From positions 4,898,001 to 4,962,000 of the forward strand of contig CP094668.1 in the NCBI GenBank assembly GCA_022836915.1: a stretch of DNA of 64,000 nucleotides, written 5' to 3'. Both the position numbers and the translations under genes were made by a program. This document shows positions 1 to 10,140 of the stretch, piece by piece; position 1 is the first letter of the stretch, and each line of letters begins with the position of its first letter. This stretch comes from Paenibacillus sp. OVF10. GTDB taxonomy: Bacteria > Bacillota > Bacilli > Paenibacillales > Paenibacillaceae. Below the pieces are notes generated by a model. It saw only the letters and a list, made by a program, of their open reading frames with translations, did not search any database and was not told the DNA's origin.

Positions 1-885
1 CACAAGAGATGGGTGCATCTCCAACTGCACCACGACAAGTGGGAAACGATTAATGGGCAGCAAGGTATGGTAGGCTTTAAGAATCGCCTGATTGAGACCG
101 TAATTGCGAACAAATCGCCCATTAACAATCGTAGACATACCACCACGATTCGCTCGTGTCCATTCTGGCAGGCTGATCAGCCCGCTCACGCGGTAATCCA
201 GACTTTCTCCTTGGATGGGAAGCATCGCCTTCGCTGCACTTGTACCATAGATCGCTGCAACCACTTGCAGCAGATCGCCGTTGCCCAACGTCTGAAGCAA
301 CACATTCTCATTATGTCGCAGTCTGAACGAAATATTGGGGTGAGACATCGCCATCCGGTAAAGAACATCTGATATATGTCCCAGTTCCGTCTGGATCGTT
401 TTCATATATTTGAGTCTGGCTGGTGTATTGTAAAATAGTTCTCTCACTGCAAAATCTGTACCTTGGGGTGAGGTTGCATCTTCATGAGAAACAAGGTTCC
501 CACCTTCAATTACAATGCGGCGTCCTCGCCCGTCATTGTCACTTGCCGATAATACCTCTACCTTGGACACTGCGGCAATACTCGCCAGGGCTTCTCCGCG
601 GAATCCAAGACTTGTGATCTGGAACAGATCTCGGCCATGAGCTATTTTACTGGTCGCATGACGATAAAAGGCAGTTTCCATATCCTCTGGCTCGATACCT
701 GAACCATTGTCTTTGACACGAATACTGAGGAGTCCGCCCTCTTCCACTGTTACTTCAATCTTGGTGGCGCCTGCATCCACCGAGTTTTCGAGCAACTCTT
801 TGACAACCGAAGCAGGCCTTTCGACCACTTCACCCGCCGCAATCTGGTTGGCAATATGTTCATCAAGCACATGTATTTTCGCCAC
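1..885 (-). CDS. mutL: DNA mismatch repair protein MutL (N-terminal part, runs off window)
   Basis: MutL couples mismatch recognition by MutS to removal of the new strand. Only the first ~295 residues are in the window; the C-terminal dimerisation domain lies beyond base 1. GHKL-ATPase motifs are clear: IANQIAAGEVVERP near the N-terminus, DNGSGI about residue 60 and TSLGFRGEAL about residue 93. I place the start at GTG 885, since GGGAGG lies just upstream and the conserved IHVLDEHIANQ block follows at once. The gene begins 21 bases after the mutS stop on the same strand, so mutS-mutL should be one transcript. The visible part reads in one frame without interruption. Confidence 0.95.
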   Translation of the reverse strand, partial: MAKIHVLDEHIANQIAAGEVVERPASVVKELLENSVDAGATKIEVTVEEGGLLSIRVKDNGSGIEPEDMETAFYRHATSKIAHGRDLFQITSLGFRGEALASIAAVSKVEVLSASDNDGRGRRIVIEGGNLVSHEDATSPQGTDFAVRELFYNTPARLKYMKTIQTELGHISDVLYRMAMSHPNISFRLRHNENVLLQTLGNGDLLQVVAAIYGTSAAKAMLPIQGESLDYRVSGLISLPEWTRANRGGMSTIVNGRFVRNYGLNQAILKAYHTLLPINRFPLVVVQLEMHPSLV

Positions 886-906
886 AGGTTTTCCCCTCCC
901 TTATAT

Positions 907-3706
907 TCAGGATAATTGCTGTGCCTTCAATTTGAGATCATTTAATATCTGCATCGCCTGAAGAGGCGTCATATTCATGACATCGATATCTTTCATCGTA
1001 CGGATGAATTCTCGCGCTGGTTTATCCACCGAAACTACATCCGGTTTCGTTGCCACATTCGGCTCATCATCCCCAAAGATAGACAGTTGAACCACATCCG
1101 AATGATTTGCACTGGACTGTACCTTGCTGTTTGATTTCTTGGCATGTTGCTTCCCGACCGACTCTTCAATAGAAGGTGTGTACTCTGCACTCTCCACAAT
1201 CTCGTGTTCCCGGATCAATGGTGCTGAATCCGTGTGCTGGAATTCTCCACCTTTTAATTTCAAGCCTGCTTCCTGCTTCTCAGTCGAAATATATTCACTG
1301 CCCACCGCTACTTGCGCGGCCGCATGTTCGAACCCATGCAATAGTCCATTTGCTCGCTCAATAATGCTATCAGGCAGACCTGCAAGACGTGCACAATAGA
1401 TACCATAACTGCTGCTGGCTGCTCCGGCAATCAATTTGCGCAGGAAATTCACCTTGTCCCCGCTCTCCTGCACCGCCATCGAGTAGTTGGCCAGCTTGTC
1501 CAGACTCTCTTCCAGATGAGCAAGCTCATGGAAATGAGTTGATACAAGGGCTTTACAACCGATGATATCATGTACATATTCAATAACAGACTGAGCAATC
1601 GCCATACCTTCGCTGGTTGACGTTCCCCGTCCCAATTCATCGATAATAATCAGACTGCGTGGTGTCGCTTTGTCCGTCATAACCTGAATGTCAGCCATCT
1701 CCACCATGAATGTGCTTTGTCCGCCAATGAGATCATCCGCGGCTCCAATCCGTGTGAAAATGCGATCCATGATCGGCACCTCCGCCTGACCCGCAGGCAC
1801 AAAGCAACCCACTTGCGCCAAAATGGAGATTAAAGCGACCTGTCGCATGTACGTACTCTTACCAGCCATATTTGGTCCAGTAATCAGCAGAATACGTGCC
1901 TCTTCCTTGGTCATTGCTGTGTGATTGGCAATAAATGCGCCATCTCGCATGACCGCCTCGACAACCGGATGGCGTCCTTCTTCCACAACCAGATCATAAC
2001 CGTCGGTCAACGTAGGCCGTACAAAGTTTCGCTCAGCACTAATCACCGCAAAAGATTGATACACGTCAATTTCGGCTACCTGTTCGGCCAGCTTTTGCAA
2101 TCTTGCAATCTCTTTGTTCAACCGCTCGCGAAGTTCCGCAAAAAGTCCATACTCAATATCAACCATTTTGTCCTGAGCTTCGAGAATCAGCGTCTCTTTT
2201 TCCTTCAACTCCGGCGTAATGTAACGTTCTGCATTGGCAAGTGTCTGTTTACGTTCATAACGTCCCTCTGGCAATGCGGACAGATTGGACTTGGTGATCT
2301 CGATATAATAACCAAACACTTTGTTATATCCAATCTTCAGCGATCGAATGCCTGTCGCCTCACGCTCTCGCGCTTCCAACTCTGCAATCCACTGTTTCCC
2401 GTTGACCGAAGCCTCACGTAATTCATCCAGACGTTCATGGTACCCTTCACGAATCAGACCTCCGTCCCTTACCGATACAGGCGGCTCGTCCACAATGGCT
2501 TGCCCGATAGCTTCACGCAGATCATTGCAATCATCCATCGTTTCGGCAATATGCTGCAATGTTGCGGAAGCTGATCCAGCGCAATGTTGACGAAGTCCTG
2601 GAATTTTCTCCAGGGATGATTTGAGCGCATTCAGGTCACGACCATTGGCATTACCAAACGCAATCCGGCCTACCAAGCGCTCCAGATCATAGATGTCTTT
2701 GAGTTCTGCCCGCAGGTCCTCACGCAATATAAACTGGTTGTACAGCGTATCCACTGCTTCAAGACGCTCATTAATCTTCCCTTTTTGCAATAATGGCTTA
2801 TCGACCCAGCGACGCAGCATTCTTGCACCCATGGATGTCTCCGTCCGATCAAGCAACCAAAGTAATGAACCTTTTTGGAGCGTTCACGCACGGTTTCCAC
2901 CAATTCCAGGTTCCGGCGCGTAAACGGGTCCAAGATCATATAATGATCGGGCTCATAGGTAGAGATTTGAGTTAATTGCCCAAGAGAACGTTTCTGTGTC
3001 TCACTCAGATAGGAGAAAAGACGTGCAATGCATGCTTGACGTTCAGGCTCTAATCTTGCCCAGACAGCCTCGCCAAACTGCTGACGGACCAGATCTTCCT
3101 TATTCTTTGTCCACGACGTGTAGACCACAGGGCGACCGATTGGAGACGCCTCGGCTTCTACCGTTTCAAGCAGCGCTGCATCCCCACCAGCTCGGATGGT
3201 TCGTAGATGCCGATTTCATCCTTAAGCCATTCCTTGGAATAGGGCACGGATGTCACATACAACTCACCCGTTGACAGATCACAGGCCGCGAGCGCCAGCG
3301 TATTTTGATTACCTGTAAGACACACCATGTAGTTGTTGGATTTATCCCCCAGCGTTTTGCCTTCCATCACCGTTCCGGGTGTAACCACACGTACAATTTC
3401 GCGTCGTACCATGCCTTTGGTTACACTCGCATCTTCCATCTGTTCACATATCGCTACTTTATATCCTTTTTCAATCAGACGCTGTATGTAATTGTCAGCC
3501 GAATGATAAGGTACACCGCACATCGGAATCTTGTCATCCGTGCCTCCGTTACGTGCGGTCAGCGTGATCTCTAGTTCACGAGCAGCATTAATCGCATCCT
3601 CGAAGAACATTTCATAGAAGTCACCCAGTCTAAAAAATAGAAAAGCATCTTGTGCTTCGGCCTTCACTTGCAAATATTGTTGAATCATTGGCGTATACTG
3701 AGCCAT
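907..3706 (-). CDS. mutS: DNA mismatch repair protein MutS (two apparent frameshifts)
   Basis: MutS binds base mismatches and small loops as a dimeric clamp and recruits MutL. The N-terminal mismatch-binding domain is present (YLQVKAEAQDAFLFFRLGDF, with the Phe-x-Glu type DFYEMF). The C-terminal ATPase has the Walker A ITGPNMAGKST, the Walker B region IIIDELGRGTST and STHFHEL. The start is ATG 3706 after GGAGG, not the longer in-frame start upstream. The frame breaks twice, each at a one-base homopolymer loss: the CCCC run at 3182-3185 and the T5 run at 2872-2876 (plus-strand letters). Adding one base at each joins all three parts into 933 residues with continuous MutS similarity (SELVGDAALLETVEAE, then ERSKKGSLLWLLDRTET). 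If the changes were real, the cell would be a mutator; I think they are sequence errors. Confidence 0.93.
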
Positions 3707-3913
3707 GATGAATATCCTCCATCCCGTTCCTATAATGTCAGGAAGAAACGCGTCCTGGAAGGACAATAAGACGGTCAGGCACTGTGTTTGCGCCTCCGCC
3801 TTATGTTTTGGCTATTTGCCACTTCCTTCAAGGGTTGCTGCTCCATATCTTCCGTAGTAGCTTAATGCTCATAAAAGACTTGTTTCTTATTATATCAAAA
3901 AAACGTCCTTACT

Positions 3914-5163
3914 TCATGAACCTGCCCGAATATTCCAGAGTTTGCGAATATCGCGGCTTTCATCCCAGGTTCTTCCCAGTTTTAATTGAAGGAGTAACGG
4001 AGACGCATACCGTTCATAACGTGCATATCCATCCAACCTCTTCAGATCATCTACGAGAGCTGGAATGTGTTCCTTAATCACTTCCCGCTTTCCTTCATAA
4101 AAAGCGGTATGAACCTCAACTTTCGCCAACGGACGCTGCCGTAATTGAGTATACCCGCTCGCGATTAGACCTGCCAAGGCCACAACGCCCTTTGCAACAA
4201 GGGGTGACACAAGAAAACTGGGTAACGTACGATACTCAAAACCACCATAGGATTTCAGACGAAAATCACCAAGTGCTCCATAACGGGGTCGTCTTCCCGA
4301 TCCACGGGGGTCTTGCAGAAATGCCAGTGGCAATGCCAGATAATTGTCCAGTGCACGAAGCAGTTCCCCGGTAAGATTCACGCCGCTAAAATGAATATGA
4401 CCACCCAGAGGTAACCCCCGTTGTGGCATCCCTCCTGCCTGCCAGATGAGTGAGTGATCACTGATGCTGCGGGAAGCTGCTGCGAATGCCCTCATCAGAT
4501 GAGCAAGCAGTTCTCGTGGTTCGGAGCTGGGAGCAGGTCTCAGTTCGGCAACCGGATATATGCGCCGTCCACCAATCGTCACGGAATCACAGCCTGCCAT
4601 TCCTGTACGTTCAAGAAATCTAGAGGCGGGTACGATTTTGGATTCCGGCATCTGCACCAGAAGAAACTCCGGGTCCATGCCGAGTATCGGAGTGGGTCTG
4701 TGACTCACTTCCTCATCCAGTAGTTCCTGATGCTGCTTCCAGCTTTCCCTATAGGTAGCAGCAAGGTTGGTCACCCTTTCCAGGGACCCGGATCAATCGA
4801 AATCACTGCACATCCGCCATTCCCTGAAGATTCCATTCGAACAGCTCCATGATCCAGTCCTAGCGTATACAGCGTTTTGATCGCAAGTCGTTCTATGCGC
4901 TTGAACAAGGTTGAACTCGCTTCACGCTCCAACAGAGTTTCCTGTGCCCCTCCCATGCCACTAGTATCCTTGCGCTTGATCCGGATCGCCTGCAGACAAC
5001 TTATCTCTACATCATAGCGTACACGCAAGCCTGGTTCGCGTTTGCGCCGATCGTGCAGTGACAATACTTCAATGCCTGCCTGTTTTAACCGTTCTGTACG
5101 TTCTCCAGAAGTCATCCTTTCATATCGGAGTAATGCCTCCTCCACTTGTTCTAAGACATTCAT
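3914..5163 (-). CDS. Putative amidoligase-domain protein (COOH-NH2 ligase type 2 fold), frameshifted
   Basis: The C-terminal half begins with GMDPEFLL and later has GGHIHFSG. These are the hallmarks of the glutamine-synthetase-like COOH-NH2 ligases first described from phage phiEco32, thought to form amide bonds between a carboxylate and an amine. The N-terminal ~125 residues (EREASSTLFKRIERLAIKTL) are the usual Paenibacillus extension. ATG 5163 follows GGGAGGGGG. The two halves lie in different frames overlapping near 4780. Restoring one base in the GGG at 4783-4785 (plus letters) gives a single 416-residue protein, DPGPLERVTNLAATYRE. It sits between mutS and cotE, which suggests but does not prove a role in sporulation or peptide cross-linking. 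The substrate is unknown. Confidence 0.7.
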
Positions 5164-5287
5164 GACGTCCCCCTCCCGGATCATGCAACTAAATAAAAAT
5201 AACCCCGCAATGCGGAGCCTTCCCATGAAAGGTATTCCAGGCATATTGCGAGGCTCGTTAACACCCATTTTTCAATATTTAAGAAGA

Positions 5288-5307
5288 AAGAGGGCTTACG
5301 CCCTCTT
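5288..5307 (-). terminator. Rho-independent terminator of cotE
   Basis: AAGAGGGC pairs with GCCCTCTT across a four-base loop. Read on the minus strand, it is followed by TTCTTCTT. It lies 59 bases past the cotE stop. A second small hairpin (GCGCC/GGCGC) lies at about 5313-5326. Confidence 0.75.
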
Positions 5308-5365
5308 CATCGCGCCTTCTGGCGCATATGATACCTTAGGTTAACAAATACATGATGAATCAAAC

Positions 5366-5926
5366 TCACAGCTCATCGTCGAGCAGATCGGGATCGAGAT
5401 CGTCATAATCTCCATCGCCACTGCCAAAGTCATAGTCCTTGTCTTCGTAATCACCGCAACCATCTGTGCAGACCTTCACACAAACTTTGGTTTCGGCAAC
5501 GAGTTCCACAGCGAATTCCCGTTCTACCCGGATAATTACACTGCTTCCACCTGCGGATACTGTGGCTTCCACACAGCTAGGTTCCTGCGTTGCATCCGCA
5601 GATACCTCCACTGTGGAAGTCCGGTGTTTCGGGTCCAGATAGGACAAAGGCACATGTTCTACATACGAGACCGTTTCTTTGGCTACATCCGTCTGCGAAT
5701 TCTTGTCATAGGAATACCAAATGTTGATATCGTAAGTACCAATAACTTCAATTCCGTCACCCGCTGATACGGCTTCATATTGGTGGTTGATAATCCAAGC
5801 CCCCAAAATACTTGTCGGACCATTTGGCGGAGTCACGGTATGTGTTACGGTAGAGAACTTACGACCTTTGCCGCAGATCGCCTTCGTGATAATCTCTCTA
5901 CATTGATGTTTATGACTCAATGACAT
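5366..5926 (-). CDS. cotE: Outer spore coat morphogenetic protein CotE
   Basis: CotE directs assembly of the outer spore coat in Bacillales. The 186-residue protein shows the family pattern: HKHQCREIITKAICGKGRKF at the N-terminus, a central beta-rich region (ISYVEHVPLSYLD-like) and a very acidic Asp-rich tail (YDDLDPDLLDDEL). ATG 5926 follows GGAGG by nine bases. A Cys cluster (KVCVKVCTDGCGDYED) precedes the acidic tail. The position beside mutS matches B. subtilis, where cotE also neighbours mutS. Expression is expected in the mother cell during sporulation, but I could not place a sigma-E or sigma-K promoter with confidence. Confidence 0.92.
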   Translation of the reverse strand: MSLSHKHQCREIITKAICGKGRKFSTVTHTVTPPNGPTSILGAWIINHQYEAVSAGDGIEVIGTYDINIWYSYDKNSQTDVAKETVSYVEHVPLSYLDPKHRTSTVEVSADATQEPSCVEATVSAGGSSVIIRVEREFAVELVAETKVCVKVCTDGCGDYEDKDYDFGSGDGDYDDLDPDLLDDEL

Positions 5927-6001
5927 CTTTAAACCTCCTCCATACAATCATTCACTACAAGTGTATGCAGGGCATTCGTCTAGGGTGACAACTATTTTCT
6001 A

Positions 6002-6979
6002 TTATTCGTTTGTAGATTGGGACCGGTCCGAGATTGGGGACGGTGCTTTGTCCTTCTTCGCGACTTTCAGATACAGCGCGAGTTCGCGGCACAACTGGAG
6101 AATTGCAGAACGAATCTCGAATTCTTCCCTTGTATCCGGTAGTTCCATACGTTTGAATTCTTCTTGCACATCCGCAAGAAGTTTTTCAGTTCGTCCGGTG
6201 TAAGATTCAGTAAGTACATCCTGACTAAGCTGATCGAACAGCTCCGATACCATTTCCGCATGTGGCATCTTCTGATAGATCTGGGACACCAGATGCATCA
6301 TATGCTGGATGGAGTCCAGCTGCGTTTTGCGCATATAGAAGTAGACACTCCATTCTTCGTTCGGATGAATCACCTGATTCTCCAGAGAACGCTTGGCTGC
6401 ATCGATACCGCCAAGGATAGCTTTATCCGCTTCAATCAGTTCTCTCCCCGCCCATGCTTCATTGGGATTACGCAGCGTGGCCGCGAATTCCTTGAAAATC
6501 TTCGAAAAGAGTTCATCGATTCGTTTGCGAATGCGCAGCATCTGAGGATCCGCTGCCGGCATATAGGCCAGATTAACCGCCATTGCGGAACCAAGACCAA
6601 TCAGAAGCAAAGCAATTTGTACGAGGACGACATGCACGTCCATTTCCCCGCCGCCGAACACCCGAAATACCACGACCGAACCTGTTACAATACCTTCCTT
6701 GAAGCCAACCCGGACAATAACCGGGAATGCGATCAATATGTATACGGCCAGTACCCAGTAATGGAAGCCTAGAAAGTGAAAAAGTACACTTGCAAATAAA
6801 AGTCCAACTACTGAAGCAAAAAATCGAGCCGATATGGTACGAATACTTCGTTTTCTCGTTACATCCACCCCGAGAATGGCAAGCAATCCCGCTGATGTCG
6901 GTCCTGGCAAGCCGCACCAGTCCGCAATCAGCACGGCCATTAATGCGGCGATTGCGGTTTTAATTACCCTAAAACCCAT
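6002..6979 (-). CDS. Aromatic acid exporter family / FUSC-like membrane protein
   Basis: The N-terminal ~150 residues hold about five hydrophobic helices with the family signature TAIAALMAVLIADWCGLPGP followed by LAILGVDVTRKRS. The C-terminal ~170 residues are soluble and helical (RIRKRIDELFSKIFKEFAAT), as in the ArAE_1 C-terminal domain. The length (325) and two-part layout match B. subtilis YqjA-type proteins, annotated as aromatic acid exporters; the real substrate is unknown. The gene is alone on its strand between cotE and an ABC importer. The frame is intact. Confidence 0.8.
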   Translation of the reverse strand: MGFRVIKTAIAALMAVLIADWCGLPGPTSAGLLAILGVDVTRKRSIRTISARFFASVVGLLFASVLFHFLGFHYWVLAVYILIAFPVIVRVGFKEGIVTGSVVVFRVFGGGEMDVHVVLVQIALLLIGLGSAMAVNLAYMPAADPQMLRIRKRIDELFSKIFKEFAATLRNPNEAWAGRELIEADKAILGGIDAAKRSLENQVIHPNEEWSVYFYMRKTQLDSIQHMMHLVSQIYQKMPHAEMVSELFDQLSQDVLTESYTGRTEKLLADVQEEFKRMELPDTREEFEIRSAILQLCRELALYLKVAKKDKAPSPISDRSQSTNE

Positions 6980-7327
6980 TTAACATTCCATCTCCTCTAA
7001 GCTGCAAAAAAATTCTTAGCCAACTCGTCGCCTCATTCATTTATCATGACTAGTATGTCTCATCCAAATGTAAACTAGACGACATCAACCGACATGCGCA
7101 TGCATGCCGGTCACAGCAACACGCCCCGAATGAGGGACGCTGGCAAGTTAGATCGTTGCGACAGAACCTCAAGGCCCTCTTCTCCAATCATCGCATTCAT
7201 TCCGGATCTGCGCGGAATATTCATACTAAATATGGTACTTGATTTTACGGTATCGGGCAACGTGACACCCCTTGTGAAATTGTATACATATCATACCCGG
7301 TCACATTAAGAGTAAAACACGTCCGAA
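6980..7327. other. Intergenic region, no gene seen
   Basis: About 350 bases lie between the exporter start and the end of the ABC permease. The longest plus-strand frame here (71 codons) has no ribosome site and no recognisable composition. It should hold the exporter promoter; I saw no convincing structured RNA or terminator. Confidence 0.5.
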
Positions 7328-8160
7328 TCACCTGCGGCCAGCCAGCATTTTACGTTCTGCATAGACAACAAGTTGGTACATGGCTGTTGCAACTGCAGCA
7401 ATAATTAACAGACTTGATAATACAAGTGTGAAGTTGAATACCTGGAATCCGTAGATAATGAGATAACCGAGCCCTTGTTTGGCGACCAGGAACTCACCCA
7501 CAATTACACCCACCCAAGCCATGCCAACGTTCACTTTTAAGGTGGATACAATCGCCGGAAACGAAGCAGGTAATACAACTTTGGTAAAAATCTCGGAACG
7601 TTCTCCACCAAACGTACGAATCACTTTAATATAATTGGGATCCACTTCATTGAAGCTGTTATACACGACCAGTGTTGTAATAATGACCGTGATGGACAAC
7701 GTAGTCATAACAATTGCCGTAAAACCAGCGCCAAACATAACGATAAAGATCGGGCCAAGCGCTACCTTTGGCATACTGTTGAACACAACCATATAAGGGT
7801 CAAGCACTTTGGACAAAAAGGAGACCACCAAATTAAAACCGCAAGCAAGGTTCCAACGAGTGTTCCCAGTAAAAAACCAACTGCCGTCTCCCCTACGGTT
7901 ACCCCAACATGTGCCCATAATTCGCCGCTAGCGATGTCCTTGCCAATCTGGGCAAAAATCTTACTCGGATAACTGAATAACAGTACATCAATCCAACGGA
8001 GTCTGCCTGCCACTTCCCATAGCAAAAACATACATACCAACATAGATAACTGTACGGCAAGTACTTGATGTCGCCATCTGGCCACCTGCTGAATATGATT
8101 CCGATGCAGCTGCCCCATCCATTCGTCACGCTTTTCCTGCTTCGGATTCATTGGATTCAC
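7328..8160 (-). CDS. ABC transporter permease, SsuC/TauC-type (one frameshift)
   Basis: Inner-membrane subunit of an importer for a small organic anion or heterocycle (nitrate/sulfonate/taurine/pyrimidine-precursor class). Hydrophobic helices run through the protein, and the ATPase-contact loop is around NSFNEVDPNYIKVIRTFGGE, with SMPKVALGPIFIV before it. I choose GTG 8160, which has GAGG seven bases upstream; ATG 8151 is an alternative. The 5' end overlaps the ATPase gene by 35 bases. Reading is broken at the A5 run 7815-7819 (plus letters). One extra base gives SPFLSKVLDPYMVV and a 277-residue protein of normal family length. Confidence 0.82.
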
Positions 8161-8948
8161 GCGTCTTCCTCACCTCCCCGGACTGATCCAGTTCACTCCA
8201 CAACGCCTGAAACAACGCATTGAATCCTTCTTGCTCCCTGGCATGAAACGGCTGAGCCTTCCGAATACCATCAGGGATAATAAACTCACGGCGGATGCGG
8301 CCGGGATTGCGATCAAGCACAATGACGCGGTCACTGACCGCGATGGCTTCAGACAAATCATGGGTGACGAGTACAGAGGTTTTGCCAAACTGTTTTAATG
8401 TGTCCGAGACCAGATCCTCCAATTGCAGCTTAGTTTGATAATCAAGTGCGGAGAATGGTTCATCCAACAATAAAATTCCCGGGTCTGTCGCCAGCGTGCG
8501 CACCAGGGCTACTCGCTGTCTCATGCCTCCTGAAAGTTCTGAAGGATACTGATTCTCCGTTCCGGCCAGACCCATACTTATCAGCAGTTCCCGTACACGC
8601 TCACGACTCCGTTCATCCAGTCTGCCTGTCAGTTCAAGACCGATCAATGCATTATCCAGAATGGTCCGCCATGGAAACAGATAGTCTTGTTGAAGCATAT
8701 AACCAATCTGTGCTGAGGGGCCGCCAACGAGTTTCCCTTTAACTTTAACCTCTCCTCGGGTGGGTGTGAGCAGCCCGGCGATGATCGACAACAATGTCGT
8801 TTTACCGCATCCACTCGGTCCAACCAGACTGACGAACTCTCCTTTTTGGATCTCCAGACTCAAGTCTTCAATCACCAATGAAGCTTCCCGCTCGCTGACG
8901 TAAACTTGAGAGATCCTCCAGTCGGATCACACTTTCGGATTCAGGCAT
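8126..8948 (-). CDS. ABC transporter ATPase, SsuB/TauB-type (5' frameshift)
   Basis: Energises the permease encoded just downstream. Motifs: Walker A GPSGCGKTT, Q-loop LQQDYLFPW, signature LSGGMRQRV, Walker B GILLLDEPFSALD and switch His in LVTHDLSEA. The start is ATG 8948 (MPESESVIRLEDL) after AGGAAG. The first ~12 codons are out of frame with the rest. The sequence there is a short CT repeat (GAGAG at 8908-8912, plus letters). Two missing bases restore LEDLSQVYVSEREASLVIEDL and make the length a multiple of three (274 residues). This is the only break in the window that sits in a dinucleotide repeat. A start at TTG 8878 without the first strand is possible but less likely. Confidence 0.85.
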
Positions 8949-8976
8949 TCTGCTCACTTCCTTTCCTGAATACCCA

Positions 8977-9981
8977 TTACTTTGATTTCGTAACTTCTTC
9001 CGCATAGGCATTATCCACAATTGCATTCAAATCCACGCGTTCTTTCAGCTCGCCGGCGGCACTCATGACATCAAGCAGATTGTTCCACTCTTCCTCATCA
9101 ATGATCGGGTCCGTTGCATAACTGCCCTGTTCCTTATAACGGTTCACACTGCTTACCAAAATGGCTGGATCGATGTCTTTGAAAAAAGGAGAAATGACCT
9201 CCGCAATCTCTTCAGCGCTGTGGGAATCTACCCATGCCTGCGCTTTGTGCAGACCATTCGTAAACTTCTGGACGATATCCTTATTGTCGTTAAGATAACT
9301 CTGTTTCGTCATGAAGACCGTGTAAGGCAGACGACCACTTTCTGTTCCAAACGATGCAACAACCTTGCCCCGACCTTCTTGTTCAAAAATCGATGCCTGA
9401 GGTTCAAACAGTTGAACATAATCTCCCGTGCCTGAGGCGAAAGCAGACGCAATGTTGGCAAAGTCCACATTCTGTATCAGCTCCAGATCACTTTGCGGAT
9501 CAATGCCATGTTTGTTGAGTGCGAACTCTCCTGCCATTTGTGGCATGCCGCCTTTGCGCTGTCCGAGAAATGTGGAAGCCCTCAATTGATCCCAATCGAA
9601 GCTGCCTTCCGTGTTACGAGCGAACAGAAAAGTACCATCCGTCTGGGTGAGCTGGGCAAAGTTAATGACCGGATCTTCCGCTCCCTGTTGATAAACGTAT
9701 ATGGACGTCTCCGCTCCTACCAGGGCGATATCCACCGAACCTGCGAGTAATGCTGCCATCGTTTTGTCACCGCCAGCAGTCGTCTGAATGTCCACCTCAA
9801 GTCCCTGCTCCTCAAAAAAACCTTGAGCCACGGCCACATACTCCGGTGCGTAAAATACCGAACGAGTCACTTCGCCAATCGTAATTTCGGCTTCATTCTC
9901 TTCCTTATTACAGCTGGTGAGCGCCACAATGATAATCAGCAGAATAACGATGCCCCGGACGAACCATGGCGTGTATTTCAT
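8977..9981 (-). CDS. ABC transporter substrate-binding lipoprotein, NMT1/SsuA-like
   Basis: Extracellular binding protein feeding the ATPase and permease encoded just downstream. The N-terminal signal ends in the lipobox LTSC (about residue 22), so it should be lipid-anchored. The core has the NMT1/THI5-like pattern: FYAPEYVAVAQGFFEEQGLE, then GSVDIALVGAETSIY. ATG 9981 follows GGAGGG; the longer in-frame start six codons upstream overlaps this ribosome site. Length 334, frame intact. The substrate cannot be read from sequence: sulfonates, nitrate or a thiamine pyrimidine precursor all fit. I looked for a TPP riboswitch upstream and found no match, which argues weakly against thiamine. Confidence 0.85.
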   Translation of the reverse strand: MKYTPWFVRGIVILLIIIVALTSCNKEENEAEITIGEVTRSVFYAPEYVAVAQGFFEEQGLEVDIQTTAGGDKTMAALLAGSVDIALVGAETSIYVYQQGAEDPVINFAQLTQTDGTFLFARNTEGSFDWDQLRASTFLGQRKGGMPQMAGEFALNKHGIDPQSDLELIQNVDFANIASAFASGTGDYVQLFEPQASIFEQEGRGKVVASFGTESGRLPYTVFMTKQSYLNDNKDIVQKFTNGLHKAQAWVDSHSAEEIAEVISPFFKDIDPAILVSSVNRYKEQGSYATDPIIDEEEWNNLLDVMSAAGELKERVDLNAIVDNAYAEEVTKSK

Positions 9982-10071
9982 GTTGTTTCCCTCCTTCACT
10001 GGTTTCAGAAGTTTCTCTCTATTATGGATATGCCGATGCCCAACAAAAGGTTAAGAACTTGAATGCAAAAA

Positions 10072-10097
10072 AGAGCCGGGCAATCATGCCCGACTCT
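10072..10097 (-). terminator. Terminator of the M32 carboxypeptidase gene
   Basis: AGAGCCGGGC and GCCCGACTCT form the stem around a six-base loop. On the minus strand it is followed by a run of six T. It lies 44 bases after the carboxypeptidase stop. Confidence 0.85.
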
Positions 10098-10140
10098 CTA
10101 GCTCTTCGAAATGTTATTCCATATGTTATTTAGGAGATAC

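Noticed and set aside
1921..2421. 166-codon plus-strand frame opposite mutS
   Set aside because: Composition is that of antisense coding; the minus-strand MutS sequence is unambiguous.
7094..7309. 71-codon plus-strand frame between exporter and ABC permease
   Set aside because: No ribosome site, no recognisable composition, and the start lies in a GCATGC-rich stretch.
9982..10140. TPP riboswitch ahead of the NMT1-like ABC importer
   Set aside because: The CTGAGA and ACCTGATC blocks are absent; the structure present is the terminator of the preceding gene.
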